Part shown: piece after piece, positions 51,350 through 61,453 of the stretch
Position numbering within the stretch: position 1 is the stretch's first letter
Layout of the letters: every line of letters begins with the position of its first letter
Source: Pholiota molesta
Lineage: Eukaryota > Basidiomycota > Agaricomycetes > Agaricales > Strophariaceae
Direction: 5' to 3'
Assembly: GCA_014925825.1 (NCBI GenBank)
Contig: JACGCK010000009.1
Location: 796,400-860,399, forward strand
DNA: 64,000 bases
Notes under the pieces: model-generated
What the model was told of the DNA's origin: nothing
Seen by the model: only the letters and a program-made list of their open reading frames with translations
Database searches by the model: none
Made by a program: the position numbers and the translations under genes

Positions 51350-51857
51350 TGGTGTCGAGCTAGCACTGCCACTAGTGAGCAGCAGAGAGACCAGAAACGA
51401 GCGGAAAATATTCAAAGCCAGCTAGGTGAGGTGGCTGCACCCTGGCAGTTCCCACTCTGGATGCAATATTTTTATCCGGGCAACTCCCACAATTTCATGC
51501 ATAATATTAACAGACAAGGCTGATATAACTGGATGGAGGTCATATAAGGAGGAGAAAAAAAAATAAGATATCAGCTTACCTCCTTCTTGCCTAAATCCAT
51601 GCATGTCTTGCTGAAGAGGAGCACAATAGGGAACATATTTGGACTAATCCTGTTGTGTGGAGGCTAGAAGACGGAGGAAATAATCATTACAGATATATTG
51701 AGGTACACCTAGCACTGATTGAACTTGATAAGACCTTGACCAAGATCCTAAAAGGAGAGAGGGAGGGAGGAGGGAGGAGAAGGCATCTATACAAGGGGTA
51801 CGCCAGAAGAAAATAATATATATCATGTTGATTTACGAAAATAAGCAAATTTTGGGT

Positions 51858-51878
51858 CCCCCTCCCCCCCCCCCCTCC
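51858..51878. repeat. Poly-C tract
   Basis: A C-run interrupted by a single T, including about 13 consecutive C. Homopolymer length may be unreliable. Confidence 0.8.
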
Positions 51879-51984
51879 TTCCTAATAAGGAAAGTATTGA
51901 TGGCCGGAATGATCTCGGCATGCTAAATATAGTATGTACTAGCATCTACCTTACCCCTCCGATGATAGTTTAGGGAAAAAGAAT

Positions 51985-52830
51985 GGGCCATACCCATACC
52001 TGAGCATACCCATACCAGACCTGCACTCTTACCAGTCCACCAGCATGTAAGGGTATAGGTTTGACGGGTTTCGAGGGTCTCAAAACCCAGATGGGTCAGC
52101 GCCACCCAAACCCGTACCCGCCTGGTAGGTTTTGTGGGTATGACAACACCCGGCATGATGCGTCTCCATGCCACACAGCGCTGCATATGCAGCGCTGATT
52201 GTATGCGTAGACGGTGAGTGCGGGTAGGTTGGAGAGGACTATGCGAGCCTGTGTGTCGCATTCACAGTCCACCCGCACCGTGTCCTGCACCAGATGACAT
52301 GGCATGGGTGCGGGGCTGTCATCGTGGTGTTTGTACGCCGCGGGACGACGAAGCGGGGGGCATGCCACCGCCGAGCAGGGCCATGTTGCCATGTCGGTGG
52401 TCTGTCATGGTGGCGAGGTCAGTGGAGGGTGGTGACGTGGCAGGCGTCCGTCGACGTGGTGGGCGTTGTGAACATCGTTGGTGGGCGTCCGGGAAAGGGG
52501 GGAGGGCTGCAGCGCAAAGGCGACAGGCGGGCACGCAGCAGCTGGGTCCGAGCACGCCACCTCGCCGTGGTGACGTGGCAGCGTGCATGGTGCAGCGGCA
52601 GCGGGGGCATGGCGAATGTGAGGCTCCCGTGCGAGGAAGCTGTAGGAAGGGGATGGGTGTCAGTGGCAAGCGAGGATGAAGGATGTAGGGGGCATACCTA
52701 GTGGGTCTCCCGCTCCCGGGTCTCCCCTTCCGTATCCTACACCTCGTCATCCATCGTCGTGGCGCGTGAGCGAGCCCTGTGATGTGGCGGGCGCCGGGGA
52801 TGAGGAAAGTGAGCAGTGACAAGAAGAACC
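51985..52830 (-). mobile_element. Second, diverged copy of the hAT-like element (inverted)
   Basis: The reverse complement of this segment matches the core of the 45850-47072 element. Shared blocks include the cacgacgatgga..gaggtgtagga region, GGAAGGGGAGACCCGGGAGC and the ...cttcctt/cgcac... stretch, and the ACCCGTACCC-type subterminal motif appears near 52110. The terminal TIRs are not intact and no clear target duplication is visible, so edges are approximate. It is an older or truncated family member. Confidence 0.75.
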
Positions 52831-53622
52831 AGAAGTTGGTCAATTCCATTTTCAAGTGGAGTTTGAATTGACATTCGGTGCAACAGGCTTGGAGAAGATA
52901 CACAGTACAAGTCCTGAGTGTTCCCACCTATCCAGAATACATTCCAGGTGAAGATTAAGCTGCATTGAAGTGTTACATGACATAGAAATTGATATTAAAG
53001 TAGTTTACATAAGTACTCATGAGAAAAAAAAATAAGGTCATTGCATCTATAGCATATCAAGGTAAAGATAACACAGAGATAATGGATTGAAGGCATCTAG
53101 AACAAGAATCTACTCTAGAGGGGGTGGTGAGGCCTCCTCTAGATAAGTTTGGAAGCGGAGTACAAATCGGAAGATCTAATGCCCAGCTTTCTGGCATCTC
53201 ACCATTTTGATGATTTAGAATCTAGGCCTGGCTTTCTAAATGCAATGGGAAGTCACCCAATATAGCTATTGTGGCAAGATGTGGGGTGCAAGAAAGTGAA
53301 ATAGAATAGGTGCTGGCATGGCAAATGGGATGGATTGATCCAGATTACCATATTTGGCTAGCCATCAGTGGCAGATCCCTCTGGACCCCCTCAAAAGTAG
53401 GCACCCATTTCTCCACCAATTCTCAGCCGAATTACTTCAATTTTTTTGCAAATAGTAGTTATTTAAATAGAACATCACTTCCACCATCTTAGATTTGTAA
53501 AGTTGACTATTGGTGGTTATGTATTCACTGATTTCACTTTTTGGCCCAGGTAAGCAATATCTATCTTCTGAAATACTTCATATTTAATCTTCATTTACAC
53601 ATCATTTGGAGAGGAAGAGAGA
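52831..53622. other. Spacer without recognisable genes
   Basis: About 790 bp of AT-rich sequence with short open frames only. It probably belongs to older transposon remnants around it, but I see no diagnostic motif. Confidence 0.4.
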
Positions 53623-54317
53623 TAAGGCTGAGCACGACTCCACAAGTGTACTTGCAAGTTACTTGCACTCGCAGCTGTGAGTATTTTGGACCACAAAATC
53701 AATACTCACACTCGCACAAGTATTTGCCTGCAAGTACTTACTTGCATACTCACAAGTACTTGCAAGTCTTAGGGTTTTAGGGTTAGGGGTTTGCCATACA
53801 CAAGTATTTACAAGTACTTGTAATCATGATTATTTACATTTTTCTGCATTCAGAGAGACTGAGAATGTCAGTAAATAAGAAACCATTGATTTAATTATAA
53901 CTTAATCAGAACTTGTTCAATTAATAAGATGCAAAATGTGTTTTGTAGATATGTATGTTATCTAATTATGTGCAAGTTTGTGAATGGTACAAATGCATAA
54001 TGGTTGAAATATGAACAAAAGCGTTTTTAAGCACTCAATACAATAAGCTGATACTAAACTATAAATATCTCCATCATTTTCTATGCTAAAAATATGATTT
54101 TGTTATTGTTTAAAAGGGTTTTTAGTGCCCTACAATGCTAAAAATATTTTATTAAATATTTATGGGGACACAAGTACTTGTGGCAAGTACTTGTGTCCTT
54201 CCAATGCCAGACTCACACTCATAAATACTTGCAGGCCCAAGTAACTCACACTCATGAGTATTCTCATGAGTTTACTTGTGAGTACTCATCTGGGACTCGC
54301 ACTTGTGCTCAGCCTTA
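53623..54317 (+). mobile_element. hAT-like MITE, 695 bp, rich in CAAGTACTTG palindromes
   Basis: Ends are TAAGGCTGAGCAC and GTGCTCAGCCTTA, a perfect 13 bp TIR. Flanks AAGAGAGA and AAGGGAGA match at 7 of 8 positions, consistent with a slightly decayed hAT 8 bp target duplication. The 10 bp palindrome CAAGTACTTG occurs at 53753, 53811, 54171 and 54184, and many near copies crowd both subterminal regions. No coding potential. Confidence 0.82.
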
Positions 54318-54325
54318 AAGGGAGA

Positions 54326-54590
54326 TTGTACCTGGGAATGTTCCATCTACAAGTGTTGCTTGTGAGATTCTTTGGGAGCTCAGTGAGCTCAATTTTTGAT
54401 CTGAATTGGTAGCATTAGACCAATGTGCACATATACCACTGACTGCCAAATCTCCATTGACACTTGAAGAGTGTGAGCCTCTAATTGGTAGGTGCTTATT
54501 TGGAGGCAATTTTGCACTGCTTGGTGTTCAAATTGAAGATGCTAACAAAGGGCTTGCCAACCCACTCTGGTCAAAATGATCCCAATATAC
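54326..54590 (+). pseudogene. Transposon ORF remnant
   Basis: The plus strand reads VPGNVPSTSVACEILWELSE, LNF, a stop, then SELVALDQCAHIPLTAKSPL, TLEECEPLIGRCLFGGNFAL and GVQIEDANKGLANPLW. The phrase pattern (leader, EILWELSELNF, ALD, then a GL-NP-W end) recalls ORFs that recur in mushroom transposons, from memory only. One in-frame TGA and no start mark it as a fragment. Confidence 0.4.
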
Positions 54591-54600
54591 TTGTGTTGCG

Positions 54601-54694
54601 GGCCATTGCTTCGCATGGCAATACGAGTCTTTACACAAATTAAACTTAACAGTTGTAATAAATGTAAAGACTGTATTGCCATGTGAAGCAATGG
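54601..54694. repeat. Long hairpin next to the Helitron 3' end
   Basis: GGCCATTGCTTCGCATGGCA and following bases to TTTACA pair with TGTAAAGACTGTATTGCC and following bases to GGCC, making an arm of about 34 bp with few mismatches. It lies just downstream (minus strand) of the last Helitron ORF. A nested short hairpin GCCAT...ATGGC sits at the outer end, as in Helitron 3' termini, but I do not find a clear CTRR after it. It could be the Helitron terminus or an independent short MITE. Confidence 0.6.
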
Positions 54695-54777
54695 CCTATT
54701 AACACAATTACTAAAATACATGACCTACTCATACAACTACTAAAATACATAAATTGTAACTATATTTTATTCAGTTT

Positions 54778-56946
54778 TTATTTTCTGTATATGCAATATG
54801 CCATATGCTTGTCATCTGAATTTTTAAGCCATTTGGTATCTGATAGAAGATCAATGGTTTTCTCTTTCTTACATTTGCCTTCATTAAGTAAACCATCATG
54901 AAACCAAACTGTACCTGATTTATCAATAAATCTTGATTGAAAGTGTCCTCCTCCACCATATATTATCCCGCATAGATACCGATAGTTTGGTTGTCCATTA
55001 TGATTTAAAATTATTTCTACATCAGGTTCAATATCATTGTCATCCAGAATTTCACATACAATTATATCAGGTATATAATCAGTTATCCATGTTTGTCTAT
55101 AGTATCCCTGCTCATTATTAAGTATACAATTTTGACATTCTTTGGTAGTTATATGATCAATTTTCCATCGAATGAAATTTGATATCAATCGCCTTGGTGA
55201 TCCGGTGTGGGCATCATCTATTTTCAGAATAGGTATTTTATAATCAATTTTTCTACTAAGCAGGTTATGACTGTCATTACAGTTATTACACGTTTCACAA
55301 ATGTGGGCAAAGTATTTAGTACCTAATAATTTATTAAATAGTTGATCAATAAAAATATAATATTCACCTTGTTGAAAGATATCTGGATATTTATTATGCA
55401 ATACACTTCTTATATTATCACGGGCCATTTCAAAGCTATTAAGTTTACTGTCTTTCAAGTCTGTAAAATTGGAACATACAACAGTCATCAAATCGTGATA
55501 TTCCTGAAAGGACACAGTCCAGTAATCTGAGTTTTCGTACCATATATTATATAATATGGTAAATAATGCATCATATCCACAACTAAAATTATTGGCATCC
55601 CATTGTAGTCCCAATGGTTGCTCTTCATCTATAGTTATAGTAGTACGCAATCGTTTCTCCTTATGATTATATTTATTATTATCATTTTGATTCATATTCT
55701 CTAGCATATCAGCCTTTCTAGCTTGTTTTTTCTTTTTTGTCTTGTTAATTGTATGAGAATAAATACTCGATTCATTCAATTCCATATTCCAAGTACCATC
55801 ATTAGTAGGAGATTTTACTTTGCTTTCATTGGAATTCCATTTAATTGATGGATGCCAGTCAGATGATTGACACGCATTGCCTTTGAATTGTTGATATGAC
55901 CTTATTAATGGATTACGGAGTAGTCCTGATATATTTTCAGGCAATTCATTCATATATTTAAGTTTAGTGATATCATTCAACATTTCTAATTCCCTAAATT
56001 CTTGTCTCAGGTAACCTCCTATTCCAGATGTAATTCTTTCAGAAGAAAATCCTTGGAGAATAACTGTGTTTGCTGCATTTGCACTACGCGACAAACACGT
56101 ATAATAAGACTGAGTTGTGTAACAATGTCCTAGATCAACAATATTGATGTCTCTGGTTTTTCCTTGAGAACTATAGTCTGTCATAGCAAAGTTGGGAAGC
56201 ACTACAACTTGTTCACGATGTACAGAACGGATACTATCATTTGGTAATAAGCATTGAACGGTCGTTGAAGTACGTGGAATTGGTACTACATTTAATGGTA
56301 GTCCTGGTATTTGAATATCTTTAGGAGGTTTGTCTAACTTTACAAATAATGTTAATAAGACTTCTTTTCCATGAGGCCCAGTACAACTATCCCATCCAGC
56401 AACAAAACCCTCTTGTCCTTTTGTTATACATAACTCAGTAGCATCATTATGTCTAATCATTATAGGCATACCCAAACATAGAGATAATTTGCCAGGAATA
56501 TGATCACTTGTACATGGTGAAGAGTTCCAAAGTGTATCCCTTAAATGGGAAGTTAAAGGTCTATGTGGTTTCTTTTTTGATTTTGAACTATGTCTACCCT
56601 TTTTGCTATTAGTTGTTTCATGATTATTATCTGTATCAATTGAATAGAAATCAGTTAATGTTTGTTTTGTATCCTGTGCAAATCTAAGACATCCTTGTTC
56701 ATTAATTCTGTCTTTTTGTGCATTCCATGCTGTAATTATTGAAACATGTCTGTATTTCTCTTCATTTATATGTATTGAATTAGATGTTTTACCTGCCTTT
56801 AATGTGCGTAAAAATGATATATCCTCCAAAGTACATGCTCCATATCTCATATTCTCTAGTGCTGCCCACAATTTTGCATCTTCAGGTGTTTGTGAACGTT
56901 GTCTCATATTTTCTTTAAGATGACAACAGTAGTAACTTGCTGCCAT
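54778..56946 (-). CDS. Helitron helicase C-terminal part with cysteine-peptidase-like domain
   Basis: The 722-codon frame begins within helicase motifs: NMRQRSQTPEDAKLWAALEN, MRYGACTLEDISFLRTL. The RecD-like end follows: NFAMTDYSSQGKTRDINIVD, CYTTQSYYTCLSRSANAANT and VILQGFSSERI. From about residue 440 a separate domain appears: GLQWDANNFSCGYDALFTIL (Cys about 455), a middle CETCNNCNDSH and CQNCILNN zinc-knuckle-like pairs, then YGGGGHFQSRF (His about 668) and VWFHDG (Asp about 684). Asn/Gln-Cys-His-Asp in this order and spacing fits a ubiquitin-specific-protease-like fold. The frame is open to the stop at 54778. It joins the preceding helicase frame through a missing base in an A-rich run (TTAAAGAAAAT). 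Confidence 0.85.
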   Translation of the reverse strand: MAASYYCCHLKENMRQRSQTPEDAKLWAALENMRYGACTLEDISFLRTLKAGKTSNSIHINEEKYRHVSIITAWNAQKDRINEQGCLRFAQDTKQTLTDFYSIDTDNNHETTNSKKGRHSSKSKKKPHRPLTSHLRDTLWNSSPCTSDHIPGKLSLCLGMPIMIRHNDATELCITKGQEGFVAGWDSCTGPHGKEVLLTLFVKLDKPPKDIQIPGLPLNVVPIPRTSTTVQCLLPNDSIRSVHREQVVVLPNFAMTDYSSQGKTRDINIVDLGHCYTTQSYYTCLSRSANAANTVILQGFSSERITSGIGGYLRQEFRELEMLNDITKLKYMNELPENISGLLRNPLIRSYQQFKGNACQSSDWHPSIKWNSNESKVKSPTNDGTWNMELNESSIYSHTINKTKKKKQARKADMLENMNQNDNNKYNHKEKRLRTTITIDEEQPLGLQWDANNFSCGYDALFTILYNIWYENSDYWTVSFQEYHDLMTVVCSNFTDLKDSKLNSFEMARDNIRSVLHNKYPDIFQQGEYYIFIDQLFNKLLGTKYFAHICETCNNCNDSHNLLSRKIDYKIPILKIDDAHTGSPRRLISNFIRWKIDHITTKECQNCILNNEQGYYRQTWITDYIPDIIVCEILDDNDIEPDVEIILNHNGQPNYRYLCGIIYGGGGHFQSRFIDKSGTVWFHDGLLNEGKCKKEKTIDLLSDTKWLKNSDDKHMAYCIYRK

Positions 56947-58541
56947 AATAGTTTTCCTATTGTACTTTCTTGTTGACGAGGAGTCATTGCATGGTTATTA
57001 ATAGATGAAACCTCTCCACTATATAAGGTAGCACCTTTTACGGGCGGTAACTGGGCAAAATCACCAGCAAAAATCATATTTTTTCCTCCAAATGCTTCAC
57101 CATGTATATTAAAAATCTCTGCTAATCTGGCACTAATTGAATACAATTCATGACAGGCTATCATTGAAACTTCATCTATGAAAATATAGTCAACACCTGC
57201 TAGTTTAGATTTCAATTCATAGATTGTGTCTGATCTATTATTACTTATTCCACCTTCTTTATTATCATTCATTCTTATACCTAATGCTGAGTGATATGTA
57301 GATCCGTTTAACAAGGCAGCAGCTGTTCCAGTAGGAGCTAATACAATAAATCTATGGGATTCATTTTTGCGATGGAACATTTCAATCAATGCCTTTATTA
57401 CCTGGGATTTACCAGTACCTCCCATTCCTCCAAGATACATTTTTAATTGTGGTGGTTTGATACATGCAGCATGGTTTGCAATAATTTTAAAGGCTCTTGT
57501 TTGATCTTTATTTAGACTGAACTCCCTTATAATATCATCACGGATTTTATTGGCTTCATTCTTTTTGGCTTTGAAGTTATGTTTGAAATATTCAGCATCT
57601 ACAATCTTGACCTCATTATGTGCTAGAGTATCTTTATGTGATTTTGTTTCAGCTTCATATGATTGTATACTCTTTTGTTTATTACTTAATATAGAGGCTC
57701 TTTGAGTTTTAATAATTGCTTTCCAACCTGCTGGTGTCAGACGTTCCTCTGGTGACACTTTGTTTGCTATTGATGAGACTATAGTTGATGAGCAAGGTCT
57801 AGTCCATCCAGAATTATTTAGAATATCGTCAATTTCCAACATTATCTTTGCACAATTTTTAGCTTTACGACCTGGCATTGCATAGTCCAAAACTTTCTCT
57901 GGGTTCACAGTGTAATTATTTTCAATATCATAGTCATCAACATCGGTATCATCTTCAGAATCAGACATAGAATCATTTGCAGCTGCACGTTTTTTTCTAT
58001 TCATTTCACCATGAAAATCATCCCTGGCATCTAGACACTCATATTTCAAGTTAAAGTTATTAATCAATTCTCTGTCTTTGGATGTAAAGGTATATGAATT
58101 AAATGCATCATCCCAGCTTTCATTATCTTGTTTAAGATCTGATCCACTATGCCATGGTTTGAATAAAGTAAGCATTGTCATACAATACTTTTCTCTATCA
58201 CCAAGGTTTGGACGTGGCAATGCACCTCCTACAAAATTTGGCACAACAGAATGTAAACGGTTTTCATCACATACAACTTCATGTGTCAAATACAAAGGAT
58301 GATTTGATTGAAACGCTTGATATTTTGTATTAGGAGGCTCGGTTATTTCACAGTCTTCCTTTTTAATACTATCTGTATTTGTTATAGTATTGACATATGC
58401 TTTAAACTGTTCAATCCGTTTTTTTGAATGCCGTTTCTTGAGATGAGTCTGAATCCATTGATACAAGTTTAGATTACTATAACAATCCGGTCTGTACTTA
58501 TAGTCATCAATATTTGATTTACCAACATAATTTCCATCTTC
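56904..58541 (-). CDS. Helitron Pif1-type helicase part
   Basis: This frame follows the in-frame TGA at 58542 directly: EDGNYVGKSNIDDYKYRPDC then NLNLYQWIQTHLKKRHSKKR. It includes the host-element linker NFVGGALPRPNLGDREKYCM and the helicase. Helicase motifs are Walker A GGMGGTGKSQVIKAL (about 57420), RFIVLAPTGTAAALLNGSTY, Walker B DYIFIDEVSMIACHEL (about 57180) and GDFAQLPPVKG. All key residues (GKS, DE, Q of QLPP) are intact. It ends VTTVVILKK at 56904 by frameshift; the next frame continues the protein. An ATP-dependent 5'-3' DNA helicase role is known for the family. Confidence 0.88.
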   Translation of the reverse strand, partial: EDGNYVGKSNIDDYKYRPDCYSNLNLYQWIQTHLKKRHSKKRIEQFKAYVNTITNTDSIKKEDCEITEPPNTKYQAFQSNHPLYLTHEVVCDENRLHSVVPNFVGGALPRPNLGDREKYCMTMLTLFKPWHSGSDLKQDNESWDDAFNSYTFTSKDRELINNFNLKYECLDARDDFHGEMNRKKRAAANDSMSDSEDDTDVDDYDIENNYTVNPEKVLDYAMPGRKAKNCAKIMLEIDDILNNSGWTRPCSSTIVSSIANKVSPEERLTPAGWKAIIKTQRASILSNKQKSIQSYEAETKSHKDTLAHNEVKIVDAEYFKHNFKAKKNEANKIRDDIIREFSLNKDQTRAFKIIANHAACIKPPQLKMYLGGMGGTGKSQVIKALIEMFHRKNESHRFIVLAPTGTAAALLNGSTYHSALGIRMNDNKEGGISNNRSDTIYELKSKLAGVDYIFIDEVSMIACHELYSISARLAEIFNIHGEAFGGKNMIFAGDFAQLPPVKGATLYSGEVSSINNHAMTPRQQESTIGKLLWQQVTTVVILKKI

Positions 58542-59828
58542 TCATCCTAATATAACTTTATCTGTTATTTTATCATCATCTACATCATCAAGTACATCAA
58601 AACTTTCCAGTTTTTGATCTATATTTGACTCTACTTTGACTGATTGGTCTTTGTCATCCCAATATCTAGCCACTTCTGATACATAACTTTTCCACCAAAA
58701 TGTAACAAATTCGTGACTAGTATAATGATCAGGATTCTCAAGTAAATACATGCAGGCCATGGGACTTCCAATTTCCATTTTTGACGTAAGAGCATTGACT
58801 ATTTTCAGTATGAGTTTACGTGCAGCATCATGTTCCTTTACAGTTCCTCCTAATAGTTCTGAATTTTTATCATATACATCATATGTAGAAGAAAATATCT
58901 GGTGTGTTTTAAGACTTGGTTTAGTAATATAATCAGTAACATAAGAAATAATTGCTTTAATTGAGGTACCTGATAATAAACTAGAAACATCAGAGTTGGA
59001 ACGTAGTAGATATGTCAGACATGGTGTAAATGTATTCATCATAGGCTCTAATTTCTTCATAAAAATATGGCCATCATTCTTATCAACTATTGTTGAGGGA
59101 TAAACATCTCTTGGAAAGCGAGCCATACATACACCATCTTTGTTGAGACAGCCTTTCACATTACTCCGAATAGATTCAGGCGAAGTATTTTTCTCTAAAT
59201 TTAAGGTTTCATTATTATTGTCAACATTATCTTGAGTAGGTTTCTTATTTTTTCCAGAAGCCATTCTACAAGTATGGATATTTGATCGTAATAATAAATC
59301 ATCCACTGTATCTTGATACTTATTCCACCATTCTCGAAAATTATAACACGTCTTACAATCTGTAGTAGGGCTTTCATGGATGTTACACATTGGTGGTGGC
59401 GGAGTAGGGAGTGTCTGTGTAGGATCCTTATAAGTTAGAGGAATGTTCTTTATTTGTTCAGAAGTTTTTATTGCATGTATACCTTTTTTGCCTTCTTTTT
59501 GAATAGGTACCTTTGATTTAATTTCATCCATAGGGCCTGTTATAAATTCACCCATATGTACAGATTCTAAATATTGTATTAATGATTTCTGAAATTCAGA
59601 ATCTGATGACATGATCCTGTCTCTTATTTGCTGGGGAGTAAGTGCACCTTTTATCCATAACATCATATGCATATGTAATGTGAGACGCCCTTGCTGCTCT
59701 ACTGTACCATAATAAGCTGATGTATCCCCATATAATCCTGGATGATCTGCACCAACACCTAAGACATGCTTAATTACCATTTCAACCATGAAATGAAAGA
59801 AACGTGCTGCAGCAACAGGATTTTTCAA
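58542..59828 (-). CDS. Helitron Rep (HUH endonuclease) part
   Basis: The 428-codon frame starts KNPVAAARFFHFMVEMVIKH and carries QGRLTLHMHMMLWIKGAL, whose HMH is the metal-binding HUH pair (HxH form). The catalytic tyrosine motif is IISYVTDYITKPSLKTH (about 58920-58955), with two Tyr four residues apart and a following Lys, as in Y2 Helitron Rep proteins. This enzyme nicks and joins one DNA strand to start rolling-circle transposition. The frame ends KVILG at a TGA that is in frame with the helicase, so a single nonsense change separates Rep from Pif1. Confidence 0.88.
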   Translation of the reverse strand: MKNPVAAARFFHFMVEMVIKHVLGVGADHPGLYGDTSAYYGTVEQQGRLTLHMHMMLWIKGALTPQQIRDRIMSSDSEFQKSLIQYLESVHMGEFITGPMDEIKSKVPIQKEGKKGIHAIKTSEQIKNIPLTYKDPTQTLPTPPPPMCNIHESPTTDCKTCYNFREWWNKYQDTVDDLLLRSNIHTCRMASGKNKKPTQDNVDNNNETLNLEKNTSPESIRSNVKGCLNKDGVCMARFPRDVYPSTIVDKNDGHIFMKKLEPMMNTFTPCLTYLLRSNSDVSSLLSGTSIKAIISYVTDYITKPSLKTHQIFSSTYDVYDKNSELLGGTVKEHDAARKLILKIVNALTSKMEIGSPMACMYLLENPDHYTSHEFVTFWWKSYVSEVARYWDDKDQSVKVESNIDQKLESFDVLDDVDDDKITDKVILG

Positions 59829-61453
59829 TACAAGTAAGTCCTTTCATTTGAAGACCGTAATTCTGGCTTAAAATACGTATCTGTATCTGCATAATACAAA
59901 CAGATGGGATGACGATTATCAGCTGGTGCAAATGTAATAAACCATGAAGGAGCACCTTTAAATGCCACTAAAGACCATATTTCATTGCGCATATATTTTT
60001 TGCTAGTAAGAGAACCTTGAATATGTCCCCCTACATGATCTAGATCTTGCATTATACTAAAGCATAGTTTCTCTTGTTCAGTTTCTGGAATCACTCTTTC
60101 ACCTGCAGCCATACGTTTTGCCAGCTTGTCTAATATGCTAGAGTCAATGTTTAATAACCTCTTTGAAATTTGATGGAAATTTTGTCTTTTGGCTAACAAA
60201 AAACTACTTGTTGTGCTACTACGCAGCTGCTGCTGATTAAATGCTATCATTGGAAAATATAGATCAGTTTGGAATCGCTTGTCATGGTACATTAATAAAT
60301 GTTTTTTATGTGCAGCTTCAGAATAATTCCTCTTATGGTGAAGCTGTCCAATACCACCTAGTCCATAAGGAAAAAGCCAAGGAAACATTTGTGGATATAT
60401 CTGAGGATTATCATACATAGACTCTGGATGTTCTTCATGACCAATAGCAAGTGTCTTTCCTCCATTTTCCAAGTGTTGTAGTGCTTTAATTTTTAGAGCA
60501 GCTATTGTTGTATTTTCATATTCTTTACCAGTAAGACCATGTACGGTAAAAGGACAGGGACCCTCTGTTGTACCTTCTTCTATTTCATTATCAAATTTTG
60601 ACATAGCAGCTGGTATTTTGTTACCGGCATCTGGCTCAACCTTTTTGAAATCTATAAACACAGGTACTCCAGATTCAGGATATGAGTCCAAGTTTTCTTT
60701 GGATATTTCAAGGTCTGCATAATCAATATGGTTTAGCTTAAGCCATTCTAAGGCATTTGCTACATTGTTTCTTCGCACTAACATTGGTGTACGTTGATAT
60801 TCATCTTCTGTTGGACGGGCACTTCCAATAAAGATGAAGGCAAGAACCTCACTCAATTCCTCACGGCTAGGTGGTAGCTTGTGATAGACTTTGACTGTTG
60901 GATTTGCAAACATTATACAATTTGCAATCATTTTGGCCCGACCAGATGATACCCGAACCAAACAGCGATTATGACGAATACGGGCAATTAACATCTGTTC
61001 TGCAAATGTTAGACATTTAAGAACAGATGGAACTTCACCTATCCATAAACCATTGGCTAAAGAATTTACAGGTACTTTATTCTTTTCCAATGATTTACAG
61101 CATTCCTGACACACAGTTTTACAATTAGGAATTATAATTGGACCTTCCAATTCAATGATAGGGTCTTCTTTAGATTTGCGCTCTGATCTTGTAACTGTTG
61201 TATTTGAGTCTTCTTCATGTGTTGGATTATTATTGACTAGTGGGTTTAGGTTAACATCTGATATATCACTCATATCTTGAAGTAAATTAAGTTCTCCACA
61301 AACGGCACAAGCACTTTCTTGAAACTTTGATGGGTCTGTATCTTTGCAAAAATCTGTAACAATTTTGTGGATCAATTCTGTGTCCAGAGAGTTTGGGGGA
61401 AAATTGACATGTTTGTCCTGCTGGTCTATATTTATTTGCGGATTATTATGCAT
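59825..61453 (-). CDS. Helitron DUF6570 and Helitron_like_N part
   Basis: From MHNNPQINIDQQDKHVNFPP the frame carries SACAVCGELN and CKTVCQECCKSLEKNKVPV, paired zinc-binding Cys. Then GEVPSVLKCLTFAEQMLIAR and VFANPTVKVYHKLPPS-like text of DUF6570, and the bridge NPQIYPQMFPWLFPYGLGGI. The Helitron_like_N segment AHKKHLLMYHDKRFQTDLYF, NFHQISKRLL and MQDLDHVGGHIQGSLTSKKY follows. It ends ELRSSNERTYLY, one frame away from KNPVAAARF of the Rep part; adding one base (a second C in TTACTTG) joins them. Confidence 0.88.
   Translation of the reverse strand: MHNNPQINIDQQDKHVNFPPNSLDTELIHKIVTDFCKDTDPSKFQESACAVCGELNLLQDMSDISDVNLNPLVNNNPTHEEDSNTTVTRSERKSKEDPIIELEGPIIIPNCKTVCQECCKSLEKNKVPVNSLANGLWIGEVPSVLKCLTFAEQMLIARIRHNRCLVRVSSGRAKMIANCIMFANPTVKVYHKLPPSREELSEVLAFIFIGSARPTEDEYQRTPMLVRRNNVANALEWLKLNHIDYADLEISKENLDSYPESGVPVFIDFKKVEPDAGNKIPAAMSKFDNEIEEGTTEGPCPFTVHGLTGKEYENTTIAALKIKALQHLENGGKTLAIGHEEHPESMYDNPQIYPQMFPWLFPYGLGGIGQLHHKRNYSEAAHKKHLLMYHDKRFQTDLYFPMIAFNQQQLRSSTTSSFLLAKRQNFHQISKRLLNIDSSILDKLAKRMAAGERVIPETEQEKLCFSIMQDLDHVGGHIQGSLTSKKYMRNEIWSLVAFKGAPSWFITFAPADNRHPICLYYADTDTYFKPELRSSNERTYLY

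Noticed and set aside
53769..53789. Telomere
   Set aside because: Only about two TTAGGG units with variants inside a MITE; not a chromosome end.
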